From Zancudomyces culisetae (lineage: Eukaryota; Kickxellomycota; Harpellomycetes; Harpellales; Legeriomycetaceae), in the NCBI GenBank assembly GCA_001969505.1, contig LSSK01000637.1, positions 1-38,638 of the forward strand: DNA of 38,638 nucleotides, given 5' to 3'. Position numbers and translations under genes: made by a program. The notes beneath the pieces are model-generated. The model searched no databases. It was not told the origin of the DNA and saw nothing but the letters and a program-made list of their open reading frames with translations. Below are positions 9,101 through 20,900 of this stretch, one piece after another; positions within the stretch are counted from its first letter, which is position 1; each line of letters begins with the position of its first letter.

Positions 9101-9563
9101 TTTAAAATAATATTTACGCATTAATTCCTCTTTTTCCACGCCATTTATAATGATATTGTATGTTTGTAGTATCTGTATTAGCATCGCCTTATTTTCACTT
9201 CGTTTCTCCAGAATTTCAGAGATACTTTCAAAGATGCCCGACTCTACAATATACTCTATTAGTTCGGGCCTTTTTCTATCACAAAGTATCACTAGTTCTG
9301 ACACCTTTCGAATCGCTTCTATAGTAAAACTGTCATGCTTCCCGGTGGTTTTAAATTTTTCCAATTTGTAGGCTATAAATCTATTGATACAATTGCTTGT
9401 TAGTACATACCACTGTATAAATAAAATTCCTCTGGTAGTAGTATTGTGAAGCTCTATATCGTCACAGTAAGCCTAAATGGCGAACAATAATCGGTGCATA
9501 CCTCGACTCTTTCCTGATGTCGTTTTCAATCGGTTCTTTTTGTTCAGTCTTAAAATGTGCCAT
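6194..9563 (-). CDS. CLEC16A/Ema/GOP-1 family protein with N-terminal FPL domain (five exons)
   Basis: Exons read as 9563-9502, 9431-9118, 9048-8773, 8655-7919 and 7813-6194, all in phase, giving 1002 residues (human CLEC16A has about 1050). The N-terminus starts MAHFKTEQKEP. The FPL domain carries WYVLTSNCINRF, IRKVSELVILCD, LIQILQTYNIIING, FDIQDEEVLGYYTTFLKAL and KLNKDTVDLFCDKNRQHFPL. These match CLEC16A segments in order, including EEIMAYYISFLKTLSLKLN. Family members act on endosomes, lysosomes and in mitophagy. The C-terminal half (from about residue 470) is Ser/Thr/Gln-rich and poorly conserved. Introns end CCAG, AAAG, ATAG and CTAG; the last has a clear CTAAC branch site. The AAAG acceptor at 9049 was chosen because the ATAG at 9075 breaks frame, so that boundary is less sure. 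No Saccharomyces orthologue is known to me. Confidence 0.82.
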
Positions 9564-10481
9564 TCAGTCCGTCATGTGCTTCATTGGTTCGCCTGTTTAT
9601 CGGGAAATGCTCTATAGAGTCGTGTACCTATCTTTCTATATGGTTGTCTATTTATACATATATTATCCTGTTGCTTAAACCGACACTCTATTTCTCTTGA
9701 GCAACCTCTAACCACGTGTATTAATGGTGTACTTGCTACTTTACTGTTCAAAATGGTGTTACTTTCTCCCCGCTATATTTTGCGTGTACCATTCAATGTA
9801 TTGGTGTTTTTCGCAAAGGTCTGAATACTCGCATTTGTTTGGTTGGTAATTCTTGGTAAAAAGCGCTGCGTTTATTTTTCCGTTTTCCCATTTGCCTTAT
9901 TTATCAATTTTATTTACTTTGAAATGTCCAATTACCAAAATAAAGCAAAATAAAGCAAAATAGCAATATAAAACCAAAAAAAAGCTTCACAATGAACATT
10001 TTAGAACGCACAAAGGCCAATAAATAATGCCCCCTTTTAATCTGCGCAGAACATGTAGGTATTAAGGCAGTAATTCTTTTTTTTTTACGGGAAGGAGGAG
10101 AGTAGGGGAGCGAGAAAGGATTACATACAATTGCAATATTTATAAAAAAGACAGTATTCACCGCATTTGTTTGTAGAATCTTTTTTCTCAGCTCCTTTTA
10201 TAGCCAATTTAGAACGCTTTTGCTTTGCTTAGAAAAAGAAGGCCAGTCCAATCACATACGATTCCACGTGAACTACAGCAGTTGCATACTGGTTTGTAGT
10301 TGCAGACAACTTGTTGATTTGATCTTTCATTGTGGATTTGAAATTTTATATCTGCTTTCTTACTAGGTTTAGGGCTGTGACAACCTGTGAAGGTCTTGGG
10401 TGCTGAAAGGGAACAGTATTCGTCTTTGACATTTAATTTACACGAGAAGGTAGAACGGTACGCAAACACTTAGTAATTATG

Positions 10482-10738
10482 CTACTGTGACCCTTTCACC
10501 TGTCGTAGCGAAAATATTTCTGGAAGCATTATGCTGTTGGAAACAAGTGCTAAAAGGGCTGTATCCATAGTTAGATCCATATGCGGATGCATCAAATGGA
10601 ATCTTTCTTTACGTACACTGTAAAGATGGGATTGATGATTGAAAACTAGCAAAAAAAAACAAACAAATAAACAAACCTGGGTACGAAATTGTACTTTTGT
10701 ATACCAACATCACTTAGATGATATGACATGTATGACAT
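10482..10738 (-). CDS. candidate small two-exon gene, unassigned
   Basis: Exon 1 (10738-10677) encodes MSYMSYHLSDVGIQKYNFVP and ends AG|GTTTGT. Exon 2 (10617-10482) follows a pyrimidine-rich TTTACAG acceptor and reads VRKERFHLMHPHMDLTMDTA onward to a TAG stop. The join is in phase and gives 65 residues. The donor GTTTGT is unusual. No family is recognised. It could be chance, or the front of a longer gene whose later exon is the Cys-containing frame at 10209-10469. Confidence 0.2.
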
Positions 10739-11519
10739 GATATGCAGATGAACGCAAACCTAGATCGAGCGGGATCTACAAGTAGGCGTTGTACACAGAA
10801 TCCAGTTCTTTAGAACTAGCTTTATATTAGCTATTTATCACTGATACATCTTTGTTTATGCTCTACTCAAACTGAGAGCATACAAACCTAAAGATGGAGT
10901 CAACAATATAACAGAGCAAGTAGAAAATCAAAACAAAAAAAAAGCATTCTTAAGCTTTTGGAGTAGAAAATATAACTGGTAACAATCACAGCTAATTACT
11001 AATTACTTTATCAATCACATTTGTTTATGTAAGGTCGAATTTCAGTGCTTTAAAAAAAAGGGACGTTTCTAAATCGATAGGAGGTAGTAAAGTAATTTAG
11101 GGCCAATTAGTACATGTGATTACATACAACGCTCCTGATAACATTTCAAGAGCCTTTTGCCCCCATTCCATTAGACGAGAATTGATGATGGGAGATAAAA
11201 TATTAAATAAAACAAAACATAATACACATGAAAAACCAGTCTTAACACGCTATAACCACCGTATTCCACCTACCATTTTTTTCTTTTTTTCCTTTTTCCT
11301 TGGTGCATATGCCTTCTGAAATTAACCAATGAGTCGGTAGTTGATCATTGAAAAAAAAATTTTTTTTATCAGCCATTGATGCGATTAAAAAACGATTCAC
11401 TGCTCAAAGGTACATATTAGAAGGCAGATCTCCTTTTACAAAAAAAAGAGAGAAAAAGAAAAATGTACTATATAGTAACCCGCTTATATTAAGCTTTTAG
11501 CAAAAGGAACAGTTATACG

Positions 11520-11548
11520 ATCTTTATTTAATTATTTTAAATAAAGAT
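11520..11548. repeat. inverted repeat, 12-bp perfect arms, in ADE6 leader
   Basis: Left arm ATCTTTATTTAA at 11520-11531 and right arm TTAAATAAAGAT at 11537-11548 are exact reverse complements separated by TTATT. It lies 112 bases before the ADE6 ATG, so it could form an RNA hairpin if transcribed or act as a dyad protein-binding site. Confidence 0.75.
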
Positions 11549-11660
11549 TAAACATTGAAAGAAAAGAAAAAGGAAATAAAAATTTGTCAGTGAAACTTTA
11601 TATTGACTATCACTGGGAACAAAAAAAAAGAAAAAAAACAGTGCAAAAAATCAAGTAAAG

Positions 11661-14600
11661 ATGGTAAACGAGAAAACAGAATCGCAAAACGCACAATTGG
11701 TGCTCAGCGGAGGCCACTCTCATTCACAATTTCGTCTTAACAACTTGATGAGGCAGCTGGTAGAAAAAAGCGAAAAAATTGAAAAAATTGAGGCAAGGTT
11801 CATGTATTTTGTAAAGCTACACAAAGCCGTCAACGTAGAAAGTGTCAAGAATGCATTGGAAAAAATTGTTGCAAACTCCACTGGAGATACTCAACCAGTA
11901 TGCAGTGTAGAGGAAGAAGGAAAAGTCAAAACTCTATTGCATCTTTTGGGAGTGGATACTGTTTTGGCCGAAAAGAGTGACAGGCTAGTTGGAAGGTACT
12001 ATTTGATGCCAGAGGAGAACGTCGGTAAACAAGGGGATGTGCTCCTTAGTCAAGAGGGAAAAGAAGTGTTGGTGGTAAAGCCTAGGAAGGGAACAATCTC
12101 GCCATGGTCGTCAAAGGCAACCGACATCATGATTCTCTGTGGTGTTGGGAACCTATGCGCACAGGTAGAAAGAGGAATTAGCTATGAGTTCACTTTGTTT
12201 CCAGGAAAAGGTAAATTTACTACAGAAGAGGTAAGAAACATCGAAAAGCAAATGTACGATGAGATGACAGAAAGCATATACTGGAAAATCCCAAGCTATG
12301 AGCAGGTATTTGGAAGAGGTGATGTAAGGAAATTAAAGATGATAGAGCTGGAAGGTGAGCGAAGTGCGGAGCTGACACAAGAAGAGGAAGAAAAACGCTA
12401 CCTCCAAGCAATTGAACGCCTCAAAAAGGCAAACGTTGAAAATGGATTAGCACTGGCACAGGATGAGATTGAATATCTCGTAAAGGCGTACACCGGACTA
12501 GCATCTAGCAACAAAGAAAGCAGCTTAAACAAAAAGCCCACAGATGCAGAGTTGATGATGTTTGCTCAAGTAAACTCGGAGCATTGTCGTCATAAGGTTT
12601 TCAATGCTGAGTGGATTCTCAATGGTGAAAAACAAGGAAAAAGTCTGTTCCAAATGATAAAAAATACCCAAGAGAAAAATGGACAATACGTACTCTCGGC
12701 ATATTCAGACAATGCAGCAGTGCTAGAAGGATATGATGCGCACAAAATCCAGAGCTTTGAGCCAGATGAAAATAATGAATATAGGTTTGTTGGTAGTGAC
12801 GAGGCAGCAAGAGATCCCATCCATATGGTAGCAAAAGTAGAAACCCACAACCACCCAACAGCAGTATCTCCATATTCTGGTGCAGCCACGGGTACAGGTG
12901 GAGAGATTAGAGATGAAGGTGCCGTAGGTGTCGGATCCAAGCCAAGATGTGGGTTGACAGGGTTTACTACATCGAATTTGGAGATTCCAGGGTTTATTCA
13001 GCCATGGGAGAAGCCAAATTTGGAAATAGGAAGAGCAGAGCACATTGCCACCCCATTAGAGATAATGATTGAGGGGCCAATCGGTGCGGCAGCATTTGCA
13101 AATGAGTTTGGAAGACCTGCGATATTGGGATACTTTAGAACATACTTGGAAAGATTCGAACCAAAGGTTGATGAGAATGGCGAGACAAAGGCAGTTATCA
13201 AGGGATATCATAAGCCAATCATGCTTGCAGGTGGTATGGGCAGTGTGAGACAGAGTCAGTGTATAAAGACAGGGATCAAGGCAGGAAGTAAATTGATTGT
13301 TTTGGGTGGACCAGGACTATTAATCGGACTGGGAGGAGGAGCAGCAAGCTCAATGGAGGGTGGTAGTCAAAGCGCAGAGCTGGACTTTGCCTCGGTTCAG
13401 CGTGCAAACGCCGAAATGGAGAAACGATGCCAAATGGTAATTGATGGATGTACAGCAATGGGTGCAGAAGGCAACCCCATTTCATGTATTCATGATGTGG
13501 GTGCTGGAGGACTTAGCAATGCCTTACCCGAATTGGTATGGGACAGCAAGCTTGGTGCCCGAGTTGATTTGCGAAAAGTACAACTTGGCGATTCTAGCTT
13601 GTCACCAATGGAAATATGGTGCAATGAGTCACAAGAAAGATATGTAGTCGCAATTGAAACTGAGGAGAATCTCGCCGTCTTTGAGAAAATAGCCAACCGG
13701 GAACGATGCCCGTTTGCTGTTGTTGGAGTGGCTACTGAGGAGAAACACTTGCTTGTGGAAGATACAATGGCCAGCGGTGACGAACGGTTCGTTGTTGACT
13801 TGCCCATGGAAGTCCTGTTTGGAAAGCCCCCCAGAATGACATGTAAGGATGTATTGATAGATAAGAAAGTTGCCACCACCACCACCAATGTTTCCAAGAC
13901 CGACTTTGATTGCACATTGTCCAAATACTATCCCAATGAAGGAGCTACAATGACATTCAAGGACAGATTGGTTGATTGTGTGGATAGATTGTTGAGACTT
14001 CCAGCAGTCGCAAACAAAAACTTTTTGGTAACAATTGGAGATAGATTTGTTAGTGGATTGGTCGCACAAGAACAAATGGTTGGGCCCAACCAATTGGCTA
14101 TTTCTAACGTAGCAGTAACCAGAAGCAGTTATGAACCTGGAAATTATAGTGGTGAAGCCATGGCTATAGGCGAGAAGCCACTAATAAGTGCTTATAGTGG
14201 CAGTAATGTTGCGGAAAGGGGTGCTGCCAAGTCGGCCAGAATGGCAGTTGGTGAGGCAATTACCAACATAGCTGCAGTGGCATCAACATTACCTGCTGAC
14301 AGTAATGGACTTGAAAGAGTCAAACTGAGTGCAAACTGGATGAGTGCGGTTAAAGTCGAAGGTGAAGGATATCAACTATACAAGGCAGTGGAGACACTGG
14401 GAATGGAATTATGTCCAGATTTGAAAATTAGTATTCCAGTTGGAAAGGATTCAATGAGTATGATGATGAAGGTTGAAAATAAGGATGCTGGAAGTAGCGG
14501 TACCAGTACCACATCAGTTGTACACAGCCCATTAACGGTGGTTATTACAGCTTTTATGACCATCAAGGATGTTCGTAATGTCAAAACACCAAATCTGTTG

Positions 14601-16346
14601 CTACCAAGTGATTTCAAAAATACCGGTAGCAATGTTGGTGATGATTCTGATAAGGAAACAGTTCTATTGTTGCTAGATTTGGGTAGAGGTAAAGACCGAA
14701 TTGGCGCGAGTTGTTTATATCAAATTTACAACCATAACAGTATTGATGAAGGGGAAGCAGGTAGCAAGGATAGTGATAACGTACCTGATGTGGATAGTCC
14801 AGCAGACTTGACCAACTTTTTCAAGAGCATCACAAAGAATAATAAGGATGTATTGGCTTACCATGATCGAAGCGATGGAGGTCTGCTTATTACGCTGTTG
14901 GAAATGGCATTCACTAGTAGAATAGGGCTGGATATTCACATTCCTCACCAAATTGTTGGCGATAGTGATGAGAAATTGACTAAATTCTTGTTTAATGAAG
15001 AACTGGGTGCTGTAATTCAGGTCAAGAAAAACCGCCTTGAACAGTTTGTTTCAAATTTGGTTGATGAATTTGGGTTTACTCAAGATTTCTCTGACAATAC
15101 CAAGCCACACATTGTTGAATTGGCAAGAATTGGTAAAAATTCATCACCAAAACCAGACGCAACTGAAAGGTATAGCAATGATGAGGGTGTAAATGAAGCA
15201 TCTTTCAGAATATTTGTTGATAACTGTAACACCAAATCTGGTGTAAGCCAAAATACATTAGTTTACGAACAACAATGTAGCGATTTGTTGAGAAAATACC
15301 ATGAAACTTCATATAAGATTCAAAGGTTAAGAGACAACCCAGAGTGCGCAGACTCAGAATTCGCTTTGCTATCAGAACACTACTCTAGCCCTCACAACAA
15401 ACTGTTTTATTCAATCAAGGACGAGTCCTTACTAAAAAACACAAACCTTTCGACTTACTTGGCCAAGATTGCAAATAATAATGGTGCCTCACTCACGACA
15501 ACCCCAATATCCTTGCAACGTCCAAAGGTAATGATTCTGAGAGAACAAGGTGTAAATTCTCATGTAGAAACCGCATTTGTTTTCCACTTGACAGGATTCA
15601 CTCCAATTGATGTCCACATGACCGATATTATCAACAACAAGGTTGCGTTGGATGACTGTGTAGGTCTGGTGGCCTGTGGTGGGTTCAGTTATGGTGATGT
15701 CTTGGGTGCAGGAATAGGATGGGCTCAAACCATTTTACAAAACCCCATTGTAAGATCCAAATTCAAAGAATTCTTTGAACGAGAAAATACTTTTGCTCTG
15801 GGAATCTGTAATGGGTGCCAAATGTTAACCAGACTCAAATCAATTATTCCAGGTGCCGAACACTGGCCACTATTTATTACCAATGCCTCTGAACAATATG
15901 AAGCTAGAACCGTAATGGTCAAGATAGATCCTCCAGAAAACTGCATCTTCTTTGACCAAACCACCATGGCTGGCGATTGTTACCCAATCGCCGTCGCTCA
16001 CGGTGAAGGTCGCGCTGTCTTTTCTGATCCTCAACATAAACAGAACTTTATCAAAGAAAATCTACGAGCTATAAAATACCACTCAAATGACCCAGCATAT
16101 CATCACAACCAATCAGCCGCCGAAACTGATTCTGCTATCCTTCCCTACCCACTCAACCCTAATGGTTCCGAGCTCAATATAGCTGGAGTAACTTCTTCAA
16201 CAGGTCGTGTTTTGGCTATGATGCCACACCCCGAACGCGTACTTTTGGCTACATCCAATTCATATCTTCCCCAAGACAAAGTCTTTGAATGGGACTTTGG
16301 TCCTTGGATCAACATGTTCGCCAGCATTCGTAAATGGGTAAACTAG
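11661..16346 (+). CDS. ADE6: phosphoribosylformylglycinamidine synthase
   Basis: This is the fused eukaryotic/gamma-proteobacterial form (PurL). It converts FGAR to FGAM with ATP and glutamine, step four of purine synthesis, in the cytosol. The 1561 residues run in order: N-terminal domain, linker, two PurM-like halves, and a glutamine amidotransferase domain. Visible signatures are [18 protein letters not shown] and [19 protein letters not shown] in the first half and [16 protein letters not shown] in the middle. The C-terminal GATase has [12 protein letters not shown], the nucleophile Cys1383 in GICNGCQ, and His1523 and Glu1525 in MPHPER. It is about 200 residues longer than yeast Ade6. The extra length includes acidic/Asn-rich linkers such as the segment about residues 1025-1045. 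Intronless. The leader is A-rich with a hairpin at 11520-11548. It ends 44 bp from CDC73, tail to tail. Codon choice drifts from purine-rich to pyrimidine-rich along the gene. Confidence 0.97.
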   Translation: MVNEKTESQNAQLVLSGGHSHSQFRLNNLMRQLVEKSEKIEKIEARFMYFVKLHKAVNVESVKNALEKIVANSTGDTQPVCSVEEEGKVKTLLHLLGVDTVLAEKSDRLVGRYYLMPEENVGKQGDVLLSQEGKEVLVVKPRKGTISPWSSKATDIMILCGVGNLCAQVERGISYEFTLFPGKGKFTTEEVRNIEKQMYDEMTESIYWKIPSYEQVFGRGDVRKLKMIELEGERSAELTQEEEEKRYLQAIERLKKANVENGLALAQDEIEYLVKAYTGLASSNKESSLNKKPTDAELMMFAQVNSEHCRHKVFNAEWILNGEKQGKSLFQMIKNTQEKNGQYVLSAYSDNAAVLEGYDAHKIQSFEPDENNEYRFVGSDEAARDPIHMVAKVETHNHPTAVSPYSGAATGTGGEIRDEGAVGVGSKPRCGLTGFTTSNLEIPGFIQPWEKPNLEIGRAEHIATPLEIMIEGPIGAAAFANEFGRPAILGYFRTYLERFEPKVDENGETKAVIKGYHKPIMLAGGMGSVRQSQCIKTGIKAGSKLIVLGGPGLLIGLGGGAASSMEGGSQSAELDFASVQRANAEMEKRCQMVIDGCTAMGAEGNPISCIHDVGAGGLSNALPELVWDSKLGARVDLRKVQLGDSSLSPMEIWCNESQERYVVAIETEENLAVFEKIANRERCPFAVVGVATEEKHLLVEDTMASGDERFVVDLPMEVLFGKPPRMTCKDVLIDKKVATTTTNVSKTDFDCTLSKYYPNEGATMTFKDRLVDCVDRLLRLPAVANKNFLVTIGDRFVSGLVAQEQMVGPNQLAISNVAVTRSSYEPGNYSGEAMAIGEKPLISAYSGSNVAERGAAKSARMAVGEAITNIAAVASTLPADSNGLERVKLSANWMSAVKVEGEGYQLYKAVETLGMELCPDLKISIPVGKDSMSMMMKVENKDAGSSGTSTTSVVHSPLTVVITAFMTIKDVRNVKTPNLLLPSDFKNTGSNVGDDSDKETVLLLLDLGRGKDRIGASCLYQIYNHNSIDEGEAGSKDSDNVPDVDSPADLTNFFKSITKNNKDVLAYHDRSDGGLLITLLEMAFTSRIGLDIHIPHQIVGDSDEKLTKFLFNEELGAVIQVKKNRLEQFVSNLVDEFGFTQDFSDNTKPHIVELARIGKNSSPKPDATERYSNDEGVNEASFRIFVDNCNTKSGVSQNTLVYEQQCSDLLRKYHETSYKIQRLRDNPECADSEFALLSEHYSSPHNKLFYSIKDESLLKNTNLSTYLAKIANNNGASLTTTPISLQRPKVMILREQGVNSHVETAFVFHLTGFTPIDVHMTDIINNKVALDDCVGLVACGGFSYGDVLGAGIGWAQTILQNPIVRSKFKEFFERENTFALGICNGCQMLTRLKSIIPGAEHWPLFITNASEQYEARTVMVKIDPPENCIFFDQTTMAGDCYPIAVAHGEGRAVFSDPQHKQNFIKENLRAIKYHSNDPAYHHNQSAAETDSAILPYPLNPNGSELNIAGVTSSTGRVLAMMPHPERVLLATSNSYLPQDKVFEWDFGPWINMFASIRKWVN

Positions 16347-16390
16347 TTTTTATTTATTTACTTTTTTTTTTACTTATTATCAGAATCGTT
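16347..16390. terminator. convergent 3' ends of ADE6 and CDC73
   Basis: Only 44 bases separate the two stop codons. The spacer is nearly all A and T with a T9 run. Both transcripts must terminate here or overlap as antisense 3' UTRs. Confidence 0.55.
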
Positions 16391-17596
16391 TTACGCCTTA
16401 CGTTTATTAATAAACTTTTCTAATTGTTCCCAAAAACTCATTACCGTCGCTCTATCTATGTGTCTTTTACTACGTTCAATATTCATTACATACAAATTCC
16501 ATCCAACAGCTGTATCTCTTACTTTTTCATCACTAAACTTGGGATATACTCCAAAAACCCTTTCAAAGATCTGTTGTGGTGCCCCCCAGATCCAGTTTGT
16601 AAACTGCCATGCTGCACCATTTGTTAGTACACATACTACTTTGTCCCAATCTTCTGCTGTAAATCCATTAATGCTATCCACTATTTTGACTTTTCTTTTT
16701 CGCCCGCTAATTTCCTGCTCAATTATTATTTTTCGTGGTTTTTCTTTTCCTGAACTAATTGCTATTTTGTTATCGCTAAATTTATGCCCCTTTAATAACT
16801 CTTCAATGTTGTACATGTTGACTATTGATGTCGCCGCCGAGGGAATAATTATCACCAACTCATCACTTTCCTTCAATGTTTTATCTCGTGTATCCTTCCG
16901 GTGCCCCGCCACCCTTGTAGTGTTTCCACTCTCCACAGCACTCTTAACGCCCCCTTTGTGTACCACACTCTTTGCTCCGCTCTTTTCTTCCTTGCCTCCC
17001 TCCAATGCCTTTTTTAGCATTTCTTCAGAAATCTTTATCACATGTTCAAAGGATTTGTTGCTGGTCAAAATCGAGTTTCTGCCTCCCAAAACCCGTTCTC
17101 TTTTGGCTATTTGTTTGCACATTTGGGTGAGTTCTTCTTCCTCTTCATTACTTCGTTTGCTACCCAACCTTCCTTCGTCCAAATCCTCATTTTCCACATC
17201 TAGACTGTTTTCTAACTGTTCAATTTCCTTTTGATCCTTTAGATTATCGCTAGTCTCCTTCTTACCACTTAGATAATCAATTAAATCTGTTTTAAAAGTA
17301 AAACTAACTCCTTGGATTTTGTTTAGCTGTGTCGCCTTGAGGTATGTATAATATCCTTCATTTCTGTTCTTCCAGAAATAAAGCATGGATATTAAGGAAT
17401 ACCTATCGGCGGCTTTTTTCGAAAAATAGTAATTTGTAAGTTCATTCTTGTCAAAAGTTCCTGCATCGCCAAACTTTATTTGTTCAGCCTCCTCTATTTT
17501 TGTTGTAAGATTACCATCCTTATCCAAAAAATCAATCTCCTTGTTGTTTATTATAAATTCTCTTAAAAGTTGCAGTGGATTATTTCCCGTAGCCAT
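16391..17596 (-). CDS. CDC73: Paf1-complex subunit Cdc73 (parafibromin)
   Basis: The 401-residue product matches Cdc73 in length (about 393 in Saccharomyces) and layout. The N-terminus has LLREFIINNKEIDFLDKDGN, equal to the Cdc73 opening. A charged, low-complexity middle follows (about residues 110-245). The C-terminal Ras-like Cdc73 domain begins at IIIPSAATSIVNMYNIEELL and contains the signatures EDWDKVVCVLTNGAAWQF and SKRHIDRATVMSFWEQLEKF. The protein associates with RNA polymerase II and chromatin, linking elongation to histone modification and 3'-end formation. Intronless; the ATG at 17594-17596 is followed at once by the conserved N-terminus. It is convergent with ADE6 and lies 318 bp downstream of the arrestin gene on the same strand. 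Identification is secure. Confidence 0.95.
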   Translation of the reverse strand: MATGNNPLQLLREFIINNKEIDFLDKDGNLTTKIEEAEQIKFGDAGTFDKNELTNYYFSKKAADRYSLISMLYFWKNRNEGYYTYLKATQLNKIQGVSFTFKTDLIDYLSGKKETSDNLKDQKEIEQLENSLDVENEDLDEGRLGSKRSNEEEEELTQMCKQIAKRERVLGGRNSILTSNKSFEHVIKISEEMLKKALEGGKEEKSGAKSVVHKGGVKSAVESGNTTRVAGHRKDTRDKTLKESDELVIIIPSAATSIVNMYNIEELLKGHKFSDNKIAISSGKEKPRKIIIEQEISGRKRKVKIVDSINGFTAEDWDKVVCVLTNGAAWQFTNWIWGAPQQIFERVFGVYPKFSDEKVRDTAVGWNLYVMNIERSKRHIDRATVMSFWEQLEKFINKRKA

Positions 17597-17914
17597 TATC
17601 GTAATATCGTTTATTCTCTATATGTATTCGTTTTTTACCTGTGCCTGTTTGATATTTGTTTATATATATATATTTTTTTTTAATAAACAAAAATTTTAAT
17701 ACATTTGAAAAAAATGAATTACAAATTGGACAAAGACAATAAAATGAGGAAAATTCATTAGGAAATAAAATTAAAATCTGCAAGATCTATCCTACAACCC
17801 AACTGCTCTTTTAGAATAACATGAAGTTGGTTCTCATGCAATAAACAAGCTAGCTGAAACCAAAAGCAAAAGCAAAACCAAAAGCAAAAAATATGGAAAA
17901 TAAAGCTACAAAGT
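17597..17914. promoter_or_regulatory. gap between arrestin gene 3' end and CDC73 start
   Basis: These 318 bases contain the CDC73 promoter and the arrestin gene terminator. There is an imperfect AAAAGC repeat at about 17860-17890 and a TATATATATATATT tract near 17660. No gene is seen. Confidence 0.45.
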
Positions 17915-20900
17915 TTATTTTTTGAAAAGGTTTTGAAATCCATGGAACATTTTCTCACTAAAACTCTTTACAGATCTTCTGGAATCATTTGAATTTTGTT
18001 TTGTAGTATTGGTTTGGGTATTATGTACATTAGCTCCATTATAAGAATTTCTTGTGCTAGTGTCGTAACTCAGAGTTTCATCAGCAATATTTGAAGGGTT
18101 ATGAGTAATATATTGAGTGTCAGACTTAGTATTGGTGCCAGTGGTATTTTGTTTTTGTTGCTCACTAGTATAAAAATGCTTTTCAAGATTTAGCAAGTTT
18201 ACATGCGGATCAAGAGACAAGTTCATTTTTTTAGTAGTAGTGGATGATGGACCCAAACCCATTTTGCTAAAAAATGCCTTCTTGCTTTTGGTTAAATCAC
18301 CATTGATGTCTGGTGCTCCCAACAGATCAGACTTGAGAGCGGTTCCAAGGTCAATGTAGTCTGGTTCGTCGGGAAGAGCCACTAGCTTTATACTATCATC
18401 ACACCTTTCTATAATGCTGGCAGAATCACGCAGATCTTGTTTGAGCAGTGATGGGATTCTTGTACCATTTGCAGCAGCGTTTTCACAAATATCTACACTT
18501 GCATATTTGGATTTGGATTTGGACTTGGATTTAGAGCTAGAGTTAGAACTAGAGTTAGATATTGGTGGCTCTTCAAGAACTCTTTCCAAAGGAGAAAATT
18601 CAATACGAGTACCATATATACTCTTCTGTTGAGATAAAAGAGTGGTTTGTCGAAGGCTAGAGGACTTTTTAGGCGGGAGGTTTGGTTTAGAATTTCCAGT
18701 AGTATTATCATGTTGATTGTTAGTATCGGTACACGTATCATCCAAACCAAAATAGAAGTCCAGATCACTGTTATTATATGGATTTGAAGGAGCCATATTG
18801 TCATATTTCAAAGTATTATCAGTTGTAATTTTCGCAACTGAAAAAGGATTGATGTTACTTTGGTTATTTTCGGAGAGTTGAATAGGTTGGGAAAACAACA
18901 TCGGAGAAATTTCGGCTTTATGAATGGTATTTGTTACAGGTTTGTGATCTTGAGTTTTTAACGAGCTGCCTTCGTCATGAATTTTGTTTACATTAAAAAC
19001 AAACGGCTCAAATAATCTTGAAAAGGATGATGAATTTTTTTTCAATCTTATTAGGGTATAGTCATGATTAGTATTAGTAGTATTACTAGAACCACCATTA
19101 CTATTGTTGTAGGTAATATTATTATTATAATTATTGCTGCTAGTACTATCAGTATTACCACTAGTACCAGTATGCAGCTTCTCATCGGTAGTTGCAATAC
19201 CGCTGAGTTTCATATTTTGATGATTGTTGTAAAATTTACTTTGATCGTTGCCACAATCGTACGGATGCAAACCAAGGTTAGGAGTGGTTGACTGTAATGG
19301 ATATTTTGTGCAAGTACTGTTTTCAGGGAAGTCGAGTTGTTTTGAAAAATTTTGTAGATTAACATTGGTATTACCATCTGGGTTGGATTTCATTTTTGCA
19401 GGTATGCTAGAAATACTGTTTCTATCAAACTCATTAATATTCGGTTTTTTCTCTTCAAAAAAGTCCTCATAACTAGTTATTGGAATTTCAGGAACGATGC
19501 TTTTATTACCAAGTAAATAGGAATTATCATTTACAGGATCATATGGCAATGATTTATGGATATCGTCCTTAGTAGGGGTTGATATACAATCTTTAGTTAT
19601 CATTAAACTAGTGAAATCCTTTTTCCTTTTCCTTTTACTCTCACTCTCACTCTCGCTCTGACCTCCACCCTCATTCTGTCTTTCATTCTCGCTTTCACTC
19701 TCGCTTTCATTTCCACTTTTATTTTTATCTTTATCCCTATCTTTGCCTTGGCTTCCAAATAATGCATTCATACGCTCTTTATGAGAGAATAAATGGTCAT
19801 TAAGCTCCTTTGATACTTTATCTGTTCTTGTAATAGCAAACATTTCATTTGCAAATACCCCTGTATTGTTGTTATTTACGTAAATATTCTTGTATACTTT
19901 ACTGTTTCTGAACACTCTTTGTGAATTACAATCAAAACGTATTGCTCTGGAATGTCTTTTGTGTATTGTGTTGGTAGTAGCTGTGACAGTGGTGGTGGTC
20001 TTGGTTGATTTGTTGCGATGTAAGCCACTAGTATGTCGCTCTTCCAAACGGGTTTTTGAAACTAGCCCGACATTAGTTGGATTGATTGTTGTTAAAAGTT
20101 TCTGCGATTCATCTGCAAGACCAGGATCACTTTTCACCCTACAGCTCAATATTGTACTTTCATAAATTCCAAATAAAGCATCATTATTGGAAAGGGATGG
20201 TGTAGTGTTATAACTGTGATTACTTTTATTTTCCCCCAGTAAATACAGTGATAAATCATTGTTTTTTTTAGTGTGGGCAATATTGTTTATAGAGATAGGT
20301 TTCTGGCTTCTATCTACGTATCTAGTTGTACTAGCTAAGCTCTTGTTATCATCTTTATGAAAATATTGATTTTTTTGTCTTGATGATAAATCATTTGGTG
20401 GGCTTATAAGAACGATCTCTCGCCTGGTCTTCTTCTTATTGTTGTTGCTATAGATTGATTTTTGATACTTATTTTCATTATCCTGGGCTGTTGTTACTAA
20501 TTCAAAATCATCTTGTTCCAGCGATTTTATACTAAACTTGTTTTCCGAGTACTCAGTGGAATGATATGTTCGTTTTGATGAGATCTTGGACGAGTTTGAA
20601 TTTTCTCTATACAAGTCCGTTGTTGATCCTGCTCCTTTATAGTATGTCTCATTACTATCTCTAAAGCTTATAAGTGATGTGTTTTTTAACTTCAAATACT
20701 CCAACATATTCATGTTTAAGAGCTTAGGTCTTTCGGGTGAGGTAGGTTGTACCATTGGAAATGCCTCCAACGAACTAGTACTTGAATTTTTCAAAGCATC
20801 TATAAACAATTTTTTATACCCCTCTGACATGACTTTTTTGTTGGGTTTTTTTTGTTTAATTGTCAGACTCGCTTGATCGCTCAAAGCCGTGCATGTGCTT

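Larger units (their letters stand above)
9564..11660. promoter_or_regulatory. 2.1-kb divergent intergenic region before ADE6
   Basis: This region separates the CLEC16A-like gene from ADE6 and should hold both promoters. It contains a possible small spliced gene at 10482-10738 (-), listed separately. Close to ADE6 lie an A9/T8 tract about 11350-11368, a TACTATATAGTA palindrome at about 11466-11477 usable as a TATA element, and a 12-bp inverted repeat at 11520-11548. No tRNA or LTR is visible. The ORFs at 9910-10161 (-) and 11116-11319 (+) look like chance frames. Confidence 0.5.

Noticed and set aside
9381-9410. A 30-nt intron with GTATGT and TACTAAC in the CLEC16A-like gene
   Set aside because: Its removal makes an in-frame TGA, and the unspliced reading gives residues that align with CLEC16A. 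Kept as a finding only for its decoy nature.
10209-10469. 86-codon Cys-containing frame on the minus strand
   Set aside because: It has no ATG start (begins GTG after a TAA) and no known domain. It could be an exon but has no supported partner in phase.
11330-11335. TGAGTC upstream of ADE6 as a Gcn4 or Bas1 site
   Set aside because: The Gcn4 site would need TGAGTCA and Bas1 would need TGACTC/GAGTCA; here the next base is G. A six-base partial match is not enough.
16458-17234. 258-codon ORF on the plus strand opposite CDC73
   Set aside because: It is a shadow of the CDC73 coding strand with Ser/Leu-rich composition and no recognisable domain.
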